Assembly (NCBI GenBank): GCA_022822305.1
Contig: JAJEBY010000016.1
Coordinates: 558,001 to 622,000, forward strand
Source of the DNA: Anaerolineae bacterium
GTDB taxonomy: Bacteria; Chloroflexota; Anaerolineae; Aggregatilineales; Phototrophicaceae
DNA: 64,000 bases
Reading direction: 5' to 3'
The translations under genes were made by a program, and so were the position numbers. Of the stretch, positions 52,263 through 60,863 are shown piece by piece. The number at the start of each line of letters is the position of its first letter. Position 1 is the stretch's first letter. Below the pieces are notes generated by a model. That model saw nothing but the letters and a program-made list of their open reading frames with translations, searched no databases and was not told where the DNA came from.

Positions 52263-53996
52263 ATGTCGATTGTCATCTTGCCGGAATCGGTAGTTTCGCG
52301 GATTGCCGCCGGCGAAGCCGTCGAACGACCGGCTTCCGCGATCAAGGAATTGATCGAGAACGCCATTGATGCCGGCGCGTCATCCATAAATGTCGAGGCC
52401 GAAGCAGGCGGCAAACGCCTGATGCGTATTTCCGACAATGGCGCGGGCATACGAAACGACGAGTTGGCGCTGGCATTCAAACGCCATGCGACCAGCAAAC
52501 TGCGGGACAGCGCGGATTTGCAGGCCATATCCACATTGGGATTCCGCGGCGAAGCCTTGGCCAGTATCGCGGCGGTGAGCCAGGTCACAGTGCACACTCG
52601 GCATCGCGACGATGATATGGGCCGGTCGATGCGATTGAACGGCGGCGACATCCAGACCCAGCGCAGCATCGGCGCGCCGGCCGGAACCGTGATCACAATC
52701 GAGAATCTATTCTTCAACACGCCGGCGCGCTTGAAATTCCTCAAGCGGGACGTCACGGAAAAGCGACATATTCTTCAGGTGGTGGAGCGCTACGCTTTGG
52801 CGTATCCGCAAATCGCATTCGCGCTCCGGCAGGATGGTCGCGAGCGATTTCGCTCTTCCGGGCAGGGCGACCTGGCGGACGTAGCTGCGCGAGTATTTGG
52901 CAAAGACGCCTTCAATCGAATGGTGGCGGTTGCGAGCGATGACAGCGGCTGGCGAGGATCGATACCGATTCGAGTGCGCGGATACGCGTCCTGGCCGAGC
53001 TTGACGCGCAAAGACCGCAGCAAAATCATCCTGTTTGTCAACGGTCGGGCGATACAGGACGCTTCGCTGTCGCACGCCGTGACACAAGCCTACGACGGCA
53101 TGATAAACGCGGGCAGATTCCCGCTGGCGGCGCTGTTGATCAGCTTGCCGCCCGAGCAAGTAGATGTCAACGTGCATCCAACCAAAGCTGAAGTGCGTTT
53201 TCGCGACGGCTATCAGGTCTTCGCCGCAGTGCAGCGGTCCGTGCGGCAAGCGCTGCAGACGGCTGAACCGGAAGCGGCCGCGACGGATCCCTGGACTTCG
53301 AGCGGCTCAAATGAGTCTGTCGTCGATTATCAGCCGTTACGATCGTCAATTCGTTTTTTGGAGAGCGGCGATTCATTTGATGATGCTGAACTCGCCTTTA
53401 TTCCCGAAGCCGCGGATGGCCCGCAAAAGCCCCGCACCTTGCCGCTGCTGCGCGTGGTCGGGCAAATCGGCGCATCGTACATAGTCGCGGAAGGTCCAGC
53501 CGGCATGTACCTGGTTGATCAAAACGCCGCGCACGAGCGCCTTCTGTATGAGCAAATTCGCGAACAACACGAATCGGGACAGCTGGAAACTGTCAAGCCC
53601 GGCGAAAGCCAGACCATTCTGCTATCTCCCGATGACGCTTCACGACTGGGCGAGCTGGCCGATACCTTCGCCCGGCTCGGCTTCGAAATTGAGGAATTCG
53701 GACCCAACACCTTTACTGTCCGGGCGCTGCCGCTTTGTGTGGCGTCGCTGCGGTCGAGCGATGTCATTACAGCATTGCTGGCGCGGCTGAACGGCGGAAG
53801 CAAGTCTCCGGAGGATGCCATCGCTGCGCTGGCGGGGGTCGCTGCGGTCAGAAGCGGGCAGATTCTCCAGAGCGACGAGATGAAAAGCCTGGTAGCCGGC
53901 CTGGAGCGCTGTCCGTCGCCCTTGGCGTCTCCCAACGGACGCACGACGCTGGTGCATATGACACGCGAACAACTGGCCAGCGAATTTCGGCGTTGA
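52263..53996 (+). CDS. mutL: DNA mismatch repair protein MutL with altered C-terminal metal site
   Basis: 577 residues. The GHKL ATPase domain is intact: E-L-I-E-N-A-I-D-A-G, D-N-G-A-G-I and G-F-R-G-E-A-L. The C-terminal dimerisation domain (about 395-577) has the endonuclease motif as D-Q-N-A-A-H-E with Asn421 instead of His. The usual C-P-H-G-R-P reads S-P-N-G-R-T (Ser556, Asn558), and the A-C-x motif reads A-G-V. D419, E425 and E430 remain. These are the residues that hold the regulatory zinc and metals in nicking MutL proteins, so nicking may be lost. MutL links MutS mismatch recognition to strand removal. No mutS lies in the window. Confidence 0.93.
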   Translation: MSIVILPESVVSRIAAGEAVERPASAIKELIENAIDAGASSINVEAEAGGKRLMRISDNGAGIRNDELALAFKRHATSKLRDSADLQAISTLGFRGEALASIAAVSQVTVHTRHRDDDMGRSMRLNGGDIQTQRSIGAPAGTVITIENLFFNTPARLKFLKRDVTEKRHILQVVERYALAYPQIAFALRQDGRERFRSSGQGDLADVAARVFGKDAFNRMVAVASDDSGWRGSIPIRVRGYASWPSLTRKDRSKIILFVNGRAIQDASLSHAVTQAYDGMINAGRFPLAALLISLPPEQVDVNVHPTKAEVRFRDGYQVFAAVQRSVRQALQTAEPEAAATDPWTSSGSNESVVDYQPLRSSIRFLESGDSFDDAELAFIPEAADGPQKPRTLPLLRVVGQIGASYIVAEGPAGMYLVDQNAAHERLLYEQIREQHESGQLETVKPGESQTILLSPDDASRLGELADTFARLGFEIEEFGPNTFTVRALPLCVASLRSSDVITALLARLNGGSKSPEDAIAALAGVAAVRSGQILQSDEMKSLVAGLERCPSPLASPNGRTTLVHMTREQLASEFRR

Positions 53997-54006
53997 TGCC
54001 GCGAGG

Positions 54007-55275
54007 TCAAGTCAATGCCGGCAAGACGCCAAACAGGTACAGTGGCGCGAGACCGGCGACCGCAATTATCGCCAGCAATATCATGATAATAGTTACCGCA
54101 TCGATGCCGCTGCTCTTCTCCTGACGCTGCGGCATGAAGGGGCTGGTATATCCGCCGGTGGCTTCAAGATTGAGCGTACCATCGCGATTGAAAAGCGGAT
54201 TCGGCGGCATCGGAATCGCGCTGTCGTCAGTTGCCGCGGCTGATGGCGCAGGCTGGAATGGTTGAGCTGCCGGCGCAGTTGCAGACACTGTCGGCCTGGG
54301 CGCAGGGATAGGTGTCCCAGAGCGCGTGACTGGGGGACCGGGTATGCCTTGTCTGGGAGCCGCGGTGGCGGATGGGAGACCGGTTGCCGGTGGCTTGGCG
54401 CGTGATTCGCCCGGCAGCGGACCCAGAGCAGACGGCCGCTGCGGCGCTTTGGCGCGCTCGCGCAACTGCTGCAAGATATGCCCCAATTGATCGGCGTGCT
54501 TGTAGCGATCGTTGGGACGTTTGCTCATGACTTTTGCGATGATGTTGCTCAACACCTCGGGCACGTTGGGATTGAACTCCCGCGCCAAAGGTATCTTCGC
54601 CTGAAGATGCGCCAATGCCAGTTCGCGCTGCGATGTCCCGACATAAGGCAGGCGACCGGTGAACATCTCAAACATGACCACGCCAATGGAATATACATCG
54701 GAGGCGGGAGACGGTTTCTCGCCGCGCGCCTGCTCGGGAGCGAAGTAATGGGGACTGCCCCAGACGACATCGCTGCGCGTTTGCGGCATGGTATCAGTGA
54801 CGGCTTGCGCGATGCCAAAATCAGTGATCTTGATGATGTCGTCCCGATTGATCAAGACGTTTTGTGGCTTGACATCGGCGTGCACCAAATGTGATCGATG
54901 CGCAAAGCCAAGGCCGGCGCATATCTGTATCGAATAGCTGAGCGCGCGATCAAATGGCAGCGCGCCGTGTGTGCGAATGATTTTCTTGAGGTCCTGCCCC
55001 TCAATGATTTCCATGACGATATAGTGAGTGGCGCCGTCGCTGCCGACATCGTGCACGGTGACGATGTTGGGATGCGACATTACGGCCACGCTGCGCGCTT
55101 CCTGCTGAAACTTCTCGAGAAAAGAGGGGTCCTTCGTCAGGCTGGGCCGGAGAATCTTGACCGCTACCATACGCCCAAGCGAGCGATCCTGGGCCTTGTA
55201 GATGACTGACATGCCGCCGGATCCTTGTTGGGCGACAAGCTCGTAACGCTCGTTTAGCAGGGTTTCGCCAGGCAT
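54007..55275 (-). CDS. Ser/Thr protein kinase with C-terminal membrane helix
   Basis: 422 residues. Kinase landmarks are G-S-G-G-M-S-V at 18-24, V-A-V-K (K40), E59, H-A-D-V-K-P-Q-N with D134, K136 and N139, and D-F-G at 152-154. The catalytic loop has Ala in place of the Arg of H-R-D, so it is a non-RD kinase. A Pro/Ala-rich region covers about 285-350. One membrane helix is near residues 393-417, and the protein ends right after it, so no outside sensor domain is present. It lies 13 bases after the dGTPase-like gene. Confidence 0.9.
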   Translation of the reverse strand: MPGETLLNERYELVAQQGSGGMSVIYKAQDRSLGRMVAVKILRPSLTKDPSFLEKFQQEARSVAVMSHPNIVTVHDVGSDGATHYIVMEIIEGQDLKKIIRTHGALPFDRALSYSIQICAGLGFAHRSHLVHADVKPQNVLINRDDIIKITDFGIAQAVTDTMPQTRSDVVWGSPHYFAPEQARGEKPSPASDVYSIGVVMFEMFTGRLPYVGTSQRELALAHLQAKIPLAREFNPNVPEVLSNIIAKVMSKRPNDRYKHADQLGHILQQLRERAKAPQRPSALGPLPGESRAKPPATGLPSATAAPRQGIPGPPVTRSGTPIPAPRPTVSATAPAAQPFQPAPSAAATDDSAIPMPPNPLFNRDGTLNLEATGGYTSPFMPQRQEKSSGIDAVTIIMILLAIIAVAGLAPLYLFGVLPALT

Positions 55276-55288
55276 AGTTCAGTCTCGC

Positions 55289-56440
55289 TCAGGATCGCGT
55301 CAGCGGTTCGAAGAATTGACGGTATTGCTGAATCGCGCTGCGGTCGGTCAGGCTGGCCAGATAATCGGCTACCACGCGCTCGCGCATCTCCTGATCCAGT
55401 TTAGCACGATACTCGTCCGGCAGCTGCAGCGGCGCCTTCACATAACTATCATACAGCGCCTGCAGCACGTGCTCGGCCCGCGCCTGCATCCGCACAATGC
55501 GATAGTGACGATACATCTTGTTGAAGAGAAAGGCTTTCAACGCCGCGTTGTCGCGCTTTTGCGCTTCGCTGTGCGTGACCAGCGGCTGCGGATGCCGCTG
55601 GGCATCGGCGGCCGATTGCGGCTTGGCCGATTCAAGGTTGTCCGCCGACTGTGTCAGAACGTCGTCAACCAGCATACCGACCAGCTCACGGATGAGACTG
55701 TGTCGCACAACTTCATCCAGTTGTTCGCCGTTCCAGCCGCTGTGTTCCACCACCCGTCGCCAAATCTCGAGTTGTCCCAATTCATCTGCCGTAATCAATC
55801 CGGCATGCAAGCCATCATCCAGATCGTGCGCATTGTACGCCAATTCGTCAGCGAGGTTGGCGATCTGCGCTTCAATGCTGGGTCCAGTATCTTCGGCGAT
55901 GCCGACCAAAGCGCTGACATCGTAATCGGTTTCGTGCTTGGCGATGCCTTCCAACGTTTCCAGGGTCAGATTCAAGCCATTCCAATGGTGATAGCGTCTC
56001 TCCAGTTTGGTCACGACTCGATAACTCTGGTGATTGTGGTTGAATCCGCCGCAGCCCGCCATCAGCTGGTTGAGAATGCCCTCTCCCGCGTGGCCGAAGG
56101 GCGGATGTCCGAGATCGTGCGCCAGGCAAATCGCTTCGACAAGATCTTCGTTGGCGCCCAAGGCGCGAGCCAGCGTACGCCCGATTTGCGCCACTTCCAG
56201 CGTGTGGGTCAATCTGGTGCGGAAATAATCGCCGGCGTCATTGACGAACACTTGTGTCTTGTATTCCAGCAGACGAAAAGCCGCGCAATGTACGATTCGA
56301 TCCCGATCGCGCTGGAAGGCCGTTCGATAACGCGGTTCCGGCTCGTGATGGAGGCGGCCGCGGCTGCTGCCGCTGGCTAACGCGTAGGGCGCGAGCGCGT
56401 CGGATTCCAGTTGCTCAAGTTGCTGGCGATTACGTTGCAT
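55289..56440 (-). CDS. dgt: dGTPase-like HD-domain phosphohydrolase
   Basis: 383 residues from the ATG at 56440, which has an AAGGGA ribosome site; an in-frame start 51 bases upstream lacks one. Metal-binding HD motifs are F-R-T-R-L-T-H-T-L-E, A-H-D-L-G-H-P-P-F-G-H-A-G-E and L-A-D-E-L-A-Y-N-A-H-D. The family hydrolyses dGTP or other dNTPs to the nucleoside and triphosphate, and can act in phage defence by lowering dNTP pools. It starts a two-gene group with the kinase and is divergent from the SAM hydrolase gene. Confidence 0.9.
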   Translation of the reverse strand: MQRNRQQLEQLESDALAPYALASGSSRGRLHHEPEPRYRTAFQRDRDRIVHCAAFRLLEYKTQVFVNDAGDYFRTRLTHTLEVAQIGRTLARALGANEDLVEAICLAHDLGHPPFGHAGEGILNQLMAGCGGFNHNHQSYRVVTKLERRYHHWNGLNLTLETLEGIAKHETDYDVSALVGIAEDTGPSIEAQIANLADELAYNAHDLDDGLHAGLITADELGQLEIWRRVVEHSGWNGEQLDEVVRHSLIRELVGMLVDDVLTQSADNLESAKPQSAADAQRHPQPLVTHSEAQKRDNAALKAFLFNKMYRHYRIVRMQARAEHVLQALYDSYVKAPLQLPDEYRAKLDQEMRERVVADYLASLTDRSAIQQYRQFFEPLTRS

Positions 56441-56571
56441 GCTCAAATCCCTTGTACATTGTATTGTAAATCGTAGGATGGCATTGCGCATGGATTTCGG
56501 CTTTTGCCGCAGATTTAGGTACGATGCGATAGAATCAAACTAGATCAAGCGCAAGCAAGACGGAAAGCATC

Positions 56572-57423
56572 ATGGCGGGAATAGTCGCAATCCTGACTGA
56601 TTTCGGATTGAAGGACACCTACATCGGCACGATGAAGGCGGTAATGCTGAGTATAGCGCCCGACCTTCAACTGGTGGACATTACCCATGACATTGAAGCG
56701 CAGAACGTGCGCGAGGGGGCCTTCGCGCTGCTCAATAGCTACAGCTACTTTCCGCCTGGTACTGTATTTTGTGTGGTAGTCGATCCAGGTGTGGGCAGCG
56801 CGCGCTTGCCCATTGCCGTTTCTTTTGGAGATTACTTCTTTGTCGCGCCCGATAATGGCGTACTTAGCTACCTGTTGGCGACGGCCCATGGCGCTTATGA
56901 CGCCGTCGCATTGGAGGCGCCGCGTTTCCGCCGGCCAACAGTAAGCCGGACCTTCCACGGGCGAGACATTTTTGCGCCGGCCGCCGCCCATCTGGCGCAA
57001 TCGCCCAATAAGTTTCCCGAGATGGGAAAAGCGCTGGAGTCCATCTTCACCTTTCCCGCGCCACAACTGAGTTTCGGCCGCGAGCGTCTTACGGGCGAGG
57101 TCGCGCATATTGATCACTTTGGCAACATCATCACCAGTATCGGAAAACTGCGCTGGTTAAACGAGGGCAATCTCGAGCTTGATCCTCTATGGCACGATGC
57201 ATTCCCGTCGATGCGATTCGCCGCGGCCGAGACCAATACCACGATTCACAGCCATACCATCCATGGCATTTCTCATGCCTACCATGAGGCGCCGCTAGGC
57301 GCCATTCTGGCCCAGATCGACAGCAACGGATTCTTGGAAATCGGCGCCAATCACGATAACGCTGCGGAGCGCCTGGATGTTCAGCTGGGTGACAAAATAA
57401 TGCTCAAGCTGCAAGCGCCGTAG
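56572..57423 (+). CDS. SAM hydrolase (DUF62, hydroxide adenosyltransferase)
   Basis: 283 residues. The family motif is I-L-T-D-F-G-L-K-D-T-Y-I-G at 7-19. The catalytic trio D71-R78-H129 (in V-D-P-G-V-G-S-A-R and F-H-G-R-D) matches the archaeal SAM hydroxide adenosyltransferases, which split S-adenosylmethionine to adenosine and methionine. It is related to the fluorinase and chlorinase, but those need an additional halide pocket. It stands alone and converges with selB. Confidence 0.9.
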   Translation: MAGIVAILTDFGLKDTYIGTMKAVMLSIAPDLQLVDITHDIEAQNVREGAFALLNSYSYFPPGTVFCVVVDPGVGSARLPIAVSFGDYFFVAPDNGVLSYLLATAHGAYDAVALEAPRFRRPTVSRTFHGRDIFAPAAAHLAQSPNKFPEMGKALESIFTFPAPQLSFGRERLTGEVAHIDHFGNIITSIGKLRWLNEGNLELDPLWHDAFPSMRFAAAETNTTIHSHTIHGISHAYHEAPLGAILAQIDSNGFLEIGANHDNAAERLDVQLGDKIMLKLQAP

Positions 57424-57451
57424 ACTTCCGCCTGGGGCGAGAAAGGGCGCG

Positions 57452-59320
57452 CTAGAAATTCCGCCCGCGCTTGCGCTCGTCACCGATGCGCTGGGTGACG
57501 CCGAGGGAATCGAGATGTTCCAGCATGGCGATGGCATATTTGCGCGATGCCCCGAAGGCGTCGCGCACGGTTTTGGCATTGATCTCGCCCTGATCCAGGA
57601 TATGCTTTCGAATTTCAGCCACCATGTGATCGTAGCTCGCGCGCGCAAAAGCGATCTTGTCGCTGACGTTAATCAGTTCGCGCAGATCAAGCAGGGCGCG
57701 CACCACGTCCTCTCCCGCCAGCCGGTTCATCTCTTCGATTGACGGCGGCGTAAATGCTTGCTCGCGCAAGAGCTTCTGCAGTTGGTCGACTTTGGCGCGT
57801 TGCGCGTCAGTGAAGACAATCTGGTGATCATGCAAGCGAATGAACCCGGCTTCAGCGCAGAAGCGCTCGTCCGCCGCGACCAACGAGTCCAAGAGATCGG
57901 CGGCGATCTTCAAGCGGCTGCGGAATTCCGCGCGCGGAATGCCGAGGCGCAGCGGCTGCTGCTGGTGAAAGTTTCCCAGCTGCCGATGGGCTTGGTCAGC
58001 CAATGCTCGCCAGGATTCCGCCGACCACAGGCGCTCGTCTTCAAGCTGTAGCACCAGATTTTCTTGCAGCGCTTGAGCCAGCGCAGAGGCAAACTCGTCT
58101 CTGTCATATCCGAGTGTCTTCCGCAGGTCTGTCCCGGATTGCGGCCTGTTGCTCCTTGCAGCCTGGGCAAGCCGCTCCGCCGGCGAACCACTCAAGCGAG
58201 TTTCGAGATCCTGGATAATCTCGCTCTGGAAGCGCTTGCGTCGACGGCCGGGATGCGCGTTGACGATCACGCCGCCGCCGATGGTTTGGGGCGGGGAAGG
58301 ATAGCGCAAGACAAAGCGATCGCCGCGGGCCAGCGCCAGCTCGTCACGAAGGCGGATCTGCAGCCAGCCATCCTCGCCCGGCGCCAGCGCATCTTTGTCG
58401 AGGAGCCGCACATTAGCGATGGATTCGGCCGCGCCGCTGAAGAATTTCACCTGGGCGTTATGCGCCAGCGGTCGCTCGACGTCAGCGAGCAAGGAAAACC
58501 GGACGTCGGCCAGGATCGTCGGCTGGATGCCTCCCGGGTGACCCAGGACATCTCCGCGACGAATCTGCTGGTTGCTGATGCCCGTGATGTTTACCGCCAC
58601 GCGGCTGCCGGGTTCCGCGCAGTCAACGGTCTGCTTATAGCTCTGCAAGCCGCGGATGCGTCCCCGCCGGCCGGAAGGCTGCAGCTCAACGCTGTCGCCG
58701 ACAGCCAGAATTCCGCCGGAAAGCGTGCCCGTGACCACGGCGCCAAAGCCACTGATGACAAATACCCGGTCTATTGGCAGGCGCGGTTGGCCATGGTTGG
58801 CGCGTTCCGGTGATGCTTCGAGCAGGAGCTGCAGCGCGCCCACGAGCTCGTCAATGCCGGCGCCGGTATGGGCGGAAATTGCGACTATCGGACAACCGTC
58901 AAGCTGATGCTGCTCCAGCAATTCTTCAATTTCAAGCTGCACCAACTCGATCCACTCGGGATCGTCAATCAGATCGATCTTGCTGATCACCACCATGATA
59001 TTGCGCACATCCAAAAGTTTAAGGATGGCGAGGTGCTCGCGGGTTTGGGGCATGATGCCTTCGTCGGCGGCGATGACCAGCAGCGCCGCGTCAATACCAC
59101 CGACGCCGGCCAGCATGTTTTCGATGAAATCGCGATGTCCCGGGACATCGACAATGCCGACGGCTTCGCCATTGGGGAGCCGAATCCAGGCGAAGCCCAG
59201 GTCGATGGTCATCTGGCGGCTCTGTTCCTCGGCCAGACGATCCGGGTTGATGCCGCTGAGCGTCTCGACCAGGGTCGATTTGCCGTGATCGACATGGCCA
59301 GAGGTGCCGATGACCCGCAT
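57452..59320 (-). CDS. selB: Selenocysteine-specific translation elongation factor SelB
   Basis: 622 residues, the usual SelB length. The GTPase has G-H-V-D-H-G-K-S-T at 8-16, D-V-P-G-H-R-D-F-I-E-N-M and I-S-K-I-D. Domains 2 and 3 are EF-Tu-like, and the last 250 residues contain winged-helix repeats that bind the SECIS hairpin. It delivers Sec-tRNA to UGA codons. selA, selC, selD and a selenoprotein gene are not seen in this window. It starts immediately after the stop of the coiled-coil gene upstream. Confidence 0.95.
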   Translation of the reverse strand: MRVIGTSGHVDHGKSTLVETLSGINPDRLAEEQSRQMTIDLGFAWIRLPNGEAVGIVDVPGHRDFIENMLAGVGGIDAALLVIAADEGIMPQTREHLAILKLLDVRNIMVVISKIDLIDDPEWIELVQLEIEELLEQHQLDGCPIVAISAHTGAGIDELVGALQLLLEASPERANHGQPRLPIDRVFVISGFGAVVTGTLSGGILAVGDSVELQPSGRRGRIRGLQSYKQTVDCAEPGSRVAVNITGISNQQIRRGDVLGHPGGIQPTILADVRFSLLADVERPLAHNAQVKFFSGAAESIANVRLLDKDALAPGEDGWLQIRLRDELALARGDRFVLRYPSPPQTIGGGVIVNAHPGRRRKRFQSEIIQDLETRLSGSPAERLAQAARSNRPQSGTDLRKTLGYDRDEFASALAQALQENLVLQLEDERLWSAESWRALADQAHRQLGNFHQQQPLRLGIPRAEFRSRLKIAADLLDSLVAADERFCAEAGFIRLHDHQIVFTDAQRAKVDQLQKLLREQAFTPPSIEEMNRLAGEDVVRALLDLRELINVSDKIAFARASYDHMVAEIRKHILDQGEINAKTVRDAFGASRKYAIAMLEHLDSLGVTQRIGDERKRGRNF

Positions 59321-60556
59321 TTATTGACTGCCGATGATTCTGCTATCGATCAGGTCGGCGCTGCGCTGGCGCAAGTCGCCGTCTTCGCCATCGAGGCCGC
59401 TGTCAAATTCATGCAGCAGCGCCTGATACCGTTCCCGGTACAATTCGGCGCGCGCGCGCTCCAATTGCCACAGCCTTTCGATATTGCTGCGCACGTCGGG
59501 CACCATATCTTCAATGTCGTTCACGCGCCGAATGAAGCTCTCGAATTCGCGGTCATGATTGCGCCATACTTCATCGCTGGATAGCGTCAGCTGTTTCCAG
59601 CGCTTTTGGTCTTCGTCTCGCCAATCGTCCCATTCCTGGCGGAATCGTTCTTCACTCAAGCGCTGCATTTCGGCCACTTCGTTGATTCTGCGCTCCAGCC
59701 GGTCGCCGATGCGATTGAAATCGTCAATGATCCGTTTCATCTCGCGATAGGCTTGCGCCCAGATCTCAAAGCGTTCGATATTCTTCTGCAATTCTTCATC
59801 GTGCATGCCAAAGCGCTTGGACAGATCGGCCATCTGTTGGTCGCGCTGTTGGGTTAGAAGCTGCTGCTGGTCGATGAATTGCTGGAGCTGTTCGCGGCGT
59901 TCGCGGTCGATCTGATTATAGTCCTGTATACGCCGTTCGTTGCGAACCGCCAAATCTTCGATCAGGGCCATTTTGGGCAGAATGCCGTCCATAGACTTCT
60001 TGTATTCCGGCAGTTCAGTTTCGATCTCAGCCAGGCGGCGGGTATCGGTTCGTCGCTGCTCTTCGAGAAACGTCAAGCGCCGGTCGGGACCTTCCAGCTG
60101 TTTTGTCAGGTCGTCCATTTCCTGATTGAGCACGCGCATGGCGTTGGTGAGCCGGTCGCCTTCGCTTTGCAATCCGCCGACATTTGCCAGCTGCTTTTCG
60201 ATGCGGTCGGCCTTTTCACTGAGCTCGCGAATTGAGCGCTGGAAGGTCTCTCGCTGGATCTCGCCGCGCCGCTCCGCTTCTCGTTCCGCGGTCAGGCGCC
60301 GGACTTCAGCATTCTCCAGCATTTGCACCATCTCAATTCGAAGCTGCTCGACGATCTCGCGCTCCTTGTCCGCTGGCATAGCCTCTTGTTTGATTTGCGA
60401 CTGATCGGATTCCACGCTCTTGACCCGTCGCTGCATTTGGTCGAAAAGGTCCAACTGCTGCGCGAAGCGTTCTTCCAAGGCCAGAACCGTTGATTTGTCG
60501 CGGCGGCGTTCTTCGTCAAGCCACTCGATCATGCTGGCGATTTGGTTGATTTGCAT
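59321..60556 (-). CDS. Coiled-coil protein of unknown function
   Basis: 411 residues, very rich in Glu, Arg, Gln and Asp with heptad-like spacing almost throughout and no signal or membrane segment. Typical stretches include R-L-T-A-E-R-E-A-E-R-R and L-I-E-D-L-A-V-R-N-E-R. It ends one base before selB starts and begins with an AGGAG ribosome site, so the two are co-transcribed from the promoter at 60609. I do not recognise it. A cytoplasmic structural or chaperone-like role is only a guess. Confidence 0.8.
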   Translation of the reverse strand: MQINQIASMIEWLDEERRRDKSTVLALEERFAQQLDLFDQMQRRVKSVESDQSQIKQEAMPADKEREIVEQLRIEMVQMLENAEVRRLTAEREAERRGEIQRETFQRSIRELSEKADRIEKQLANVGGLQSEGDRLTNAMRVLNQEMDDLTKQLEGPDRRLTFLEEQRRTDTRRLAEIETELPEYKKSMDGILPKMALIEDLAVRNERRIQDYNQIDRERREQLQQFIDQQQLLTQQRDQQMADLSKRFGMHDEELQKNIERFEIWAQAYREMKRIIDDFNRIGDRLERRINEVAEMQRLSEERFRQEWDDWRDEDQKRWKQLTLSSDEVWRNHDREFESFIRRVNDIEDMVPDVRSNIERLWQLERARAELYRERYQALLHEFDSGLDGEDGDLRQRSADLIDSRIIGSQ

Positions 60557-60608
60557 GCGACATGCTCCTGCCGGCGCCTATGCCAGCACGAACGAACGTT
60601 ATCATTCG

Positions 60609-60637
60609 ATTATAGCAGTAGCGGCTTGAGACGGCAA
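60609..60637 (-). promoter_or_regulatory. Sigma70-type promoter for the coiled-coil/selB pair
   Basis: On the minus strand TTGCCG (60632-60637), 17-base spacer, TATAAT (60609-60614). It is divergent from the his promoter 30 bases away. Confidence 0.65.
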
Positions 60638-60665
60638 TTTCCGTAGCTTTCAGGCATTTTGCGCA

Positions 60666-60694
60666 TTGACGTTGACGCGGCATTCACCTATACT
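60666..60694 (+). promoter_or_regulatory. Sigma70-type promoter for the his operon
   Basis: TTGACG (60666-60671), 17-base spacer, TATACT (60689-60694). Transcription would start near 60701. Confidence 0.7.
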
Positions 60695-60725
60695 GCTACC
60701 GAATCTTGAAAGAGGGTCATGCATA

Positions 60726-60788
60726 ATGTCGCGCCGTAACCATCATCATTGCATTGTCGCTTCAGCGGGTGTGGCGCACGACGCTTGA
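60726..60788 (+). CDS. hisL: Histidine leader peptide
   Basis: A 20-residue open frame starting at ATG 60726 with an AGAGGG ribosome site upstream. It reads M-S-R-R-N-H-H-H-C-I and stops at TGA 60786-60788. Three consecutive CAT codons (60741-60749) are the expected stalling site when histidyl-tRNA is scarce. A further His codon lies at 60777-60779. It precedes the attenuator hairpin and hisH. Confidence 0.9.
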   Translation: MSRRNHHHCIVASAGVAHDA

Positions 60789-60818
60789 TCTGGTTCGTCA
60801 ATACGTCTCTTGATTGCG

Positions 60819-60843
60819 CCTCGCTCACCCGCGAGGTTTTTTT
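60819..60843 (+). terminator. his attenuator (intrinsic terminator)
   Basis: CCTCGC (60819-60824), loop TCACCC, GCGAGG (60831-60836), then seven T (60837-60843). GCGGGTG inside the leader peptide gene (60765-60771) is complementary to CACCCGC (60826-60832) of this hairpin. When the ribosome stalls at the His codons, that pairing would prevent termination. Confidence 0.9.
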
Positions 60844-60863
60844 GTGCTTAAAGGGAGCCTGAA

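Noticed and set aside
55316-56380. 354-residue open frame on the plus strand opposite the dGTPase-like gene
   Set aside because: It lies fully inside a well supported HD-domain gene and shows no motif or ribosome site.
57452-59320. Selenoprotein gene with in-frame TGA near selB
   Set aside because: I found no frame continuing past a TGA with matching domain and hairpin in the flanks.
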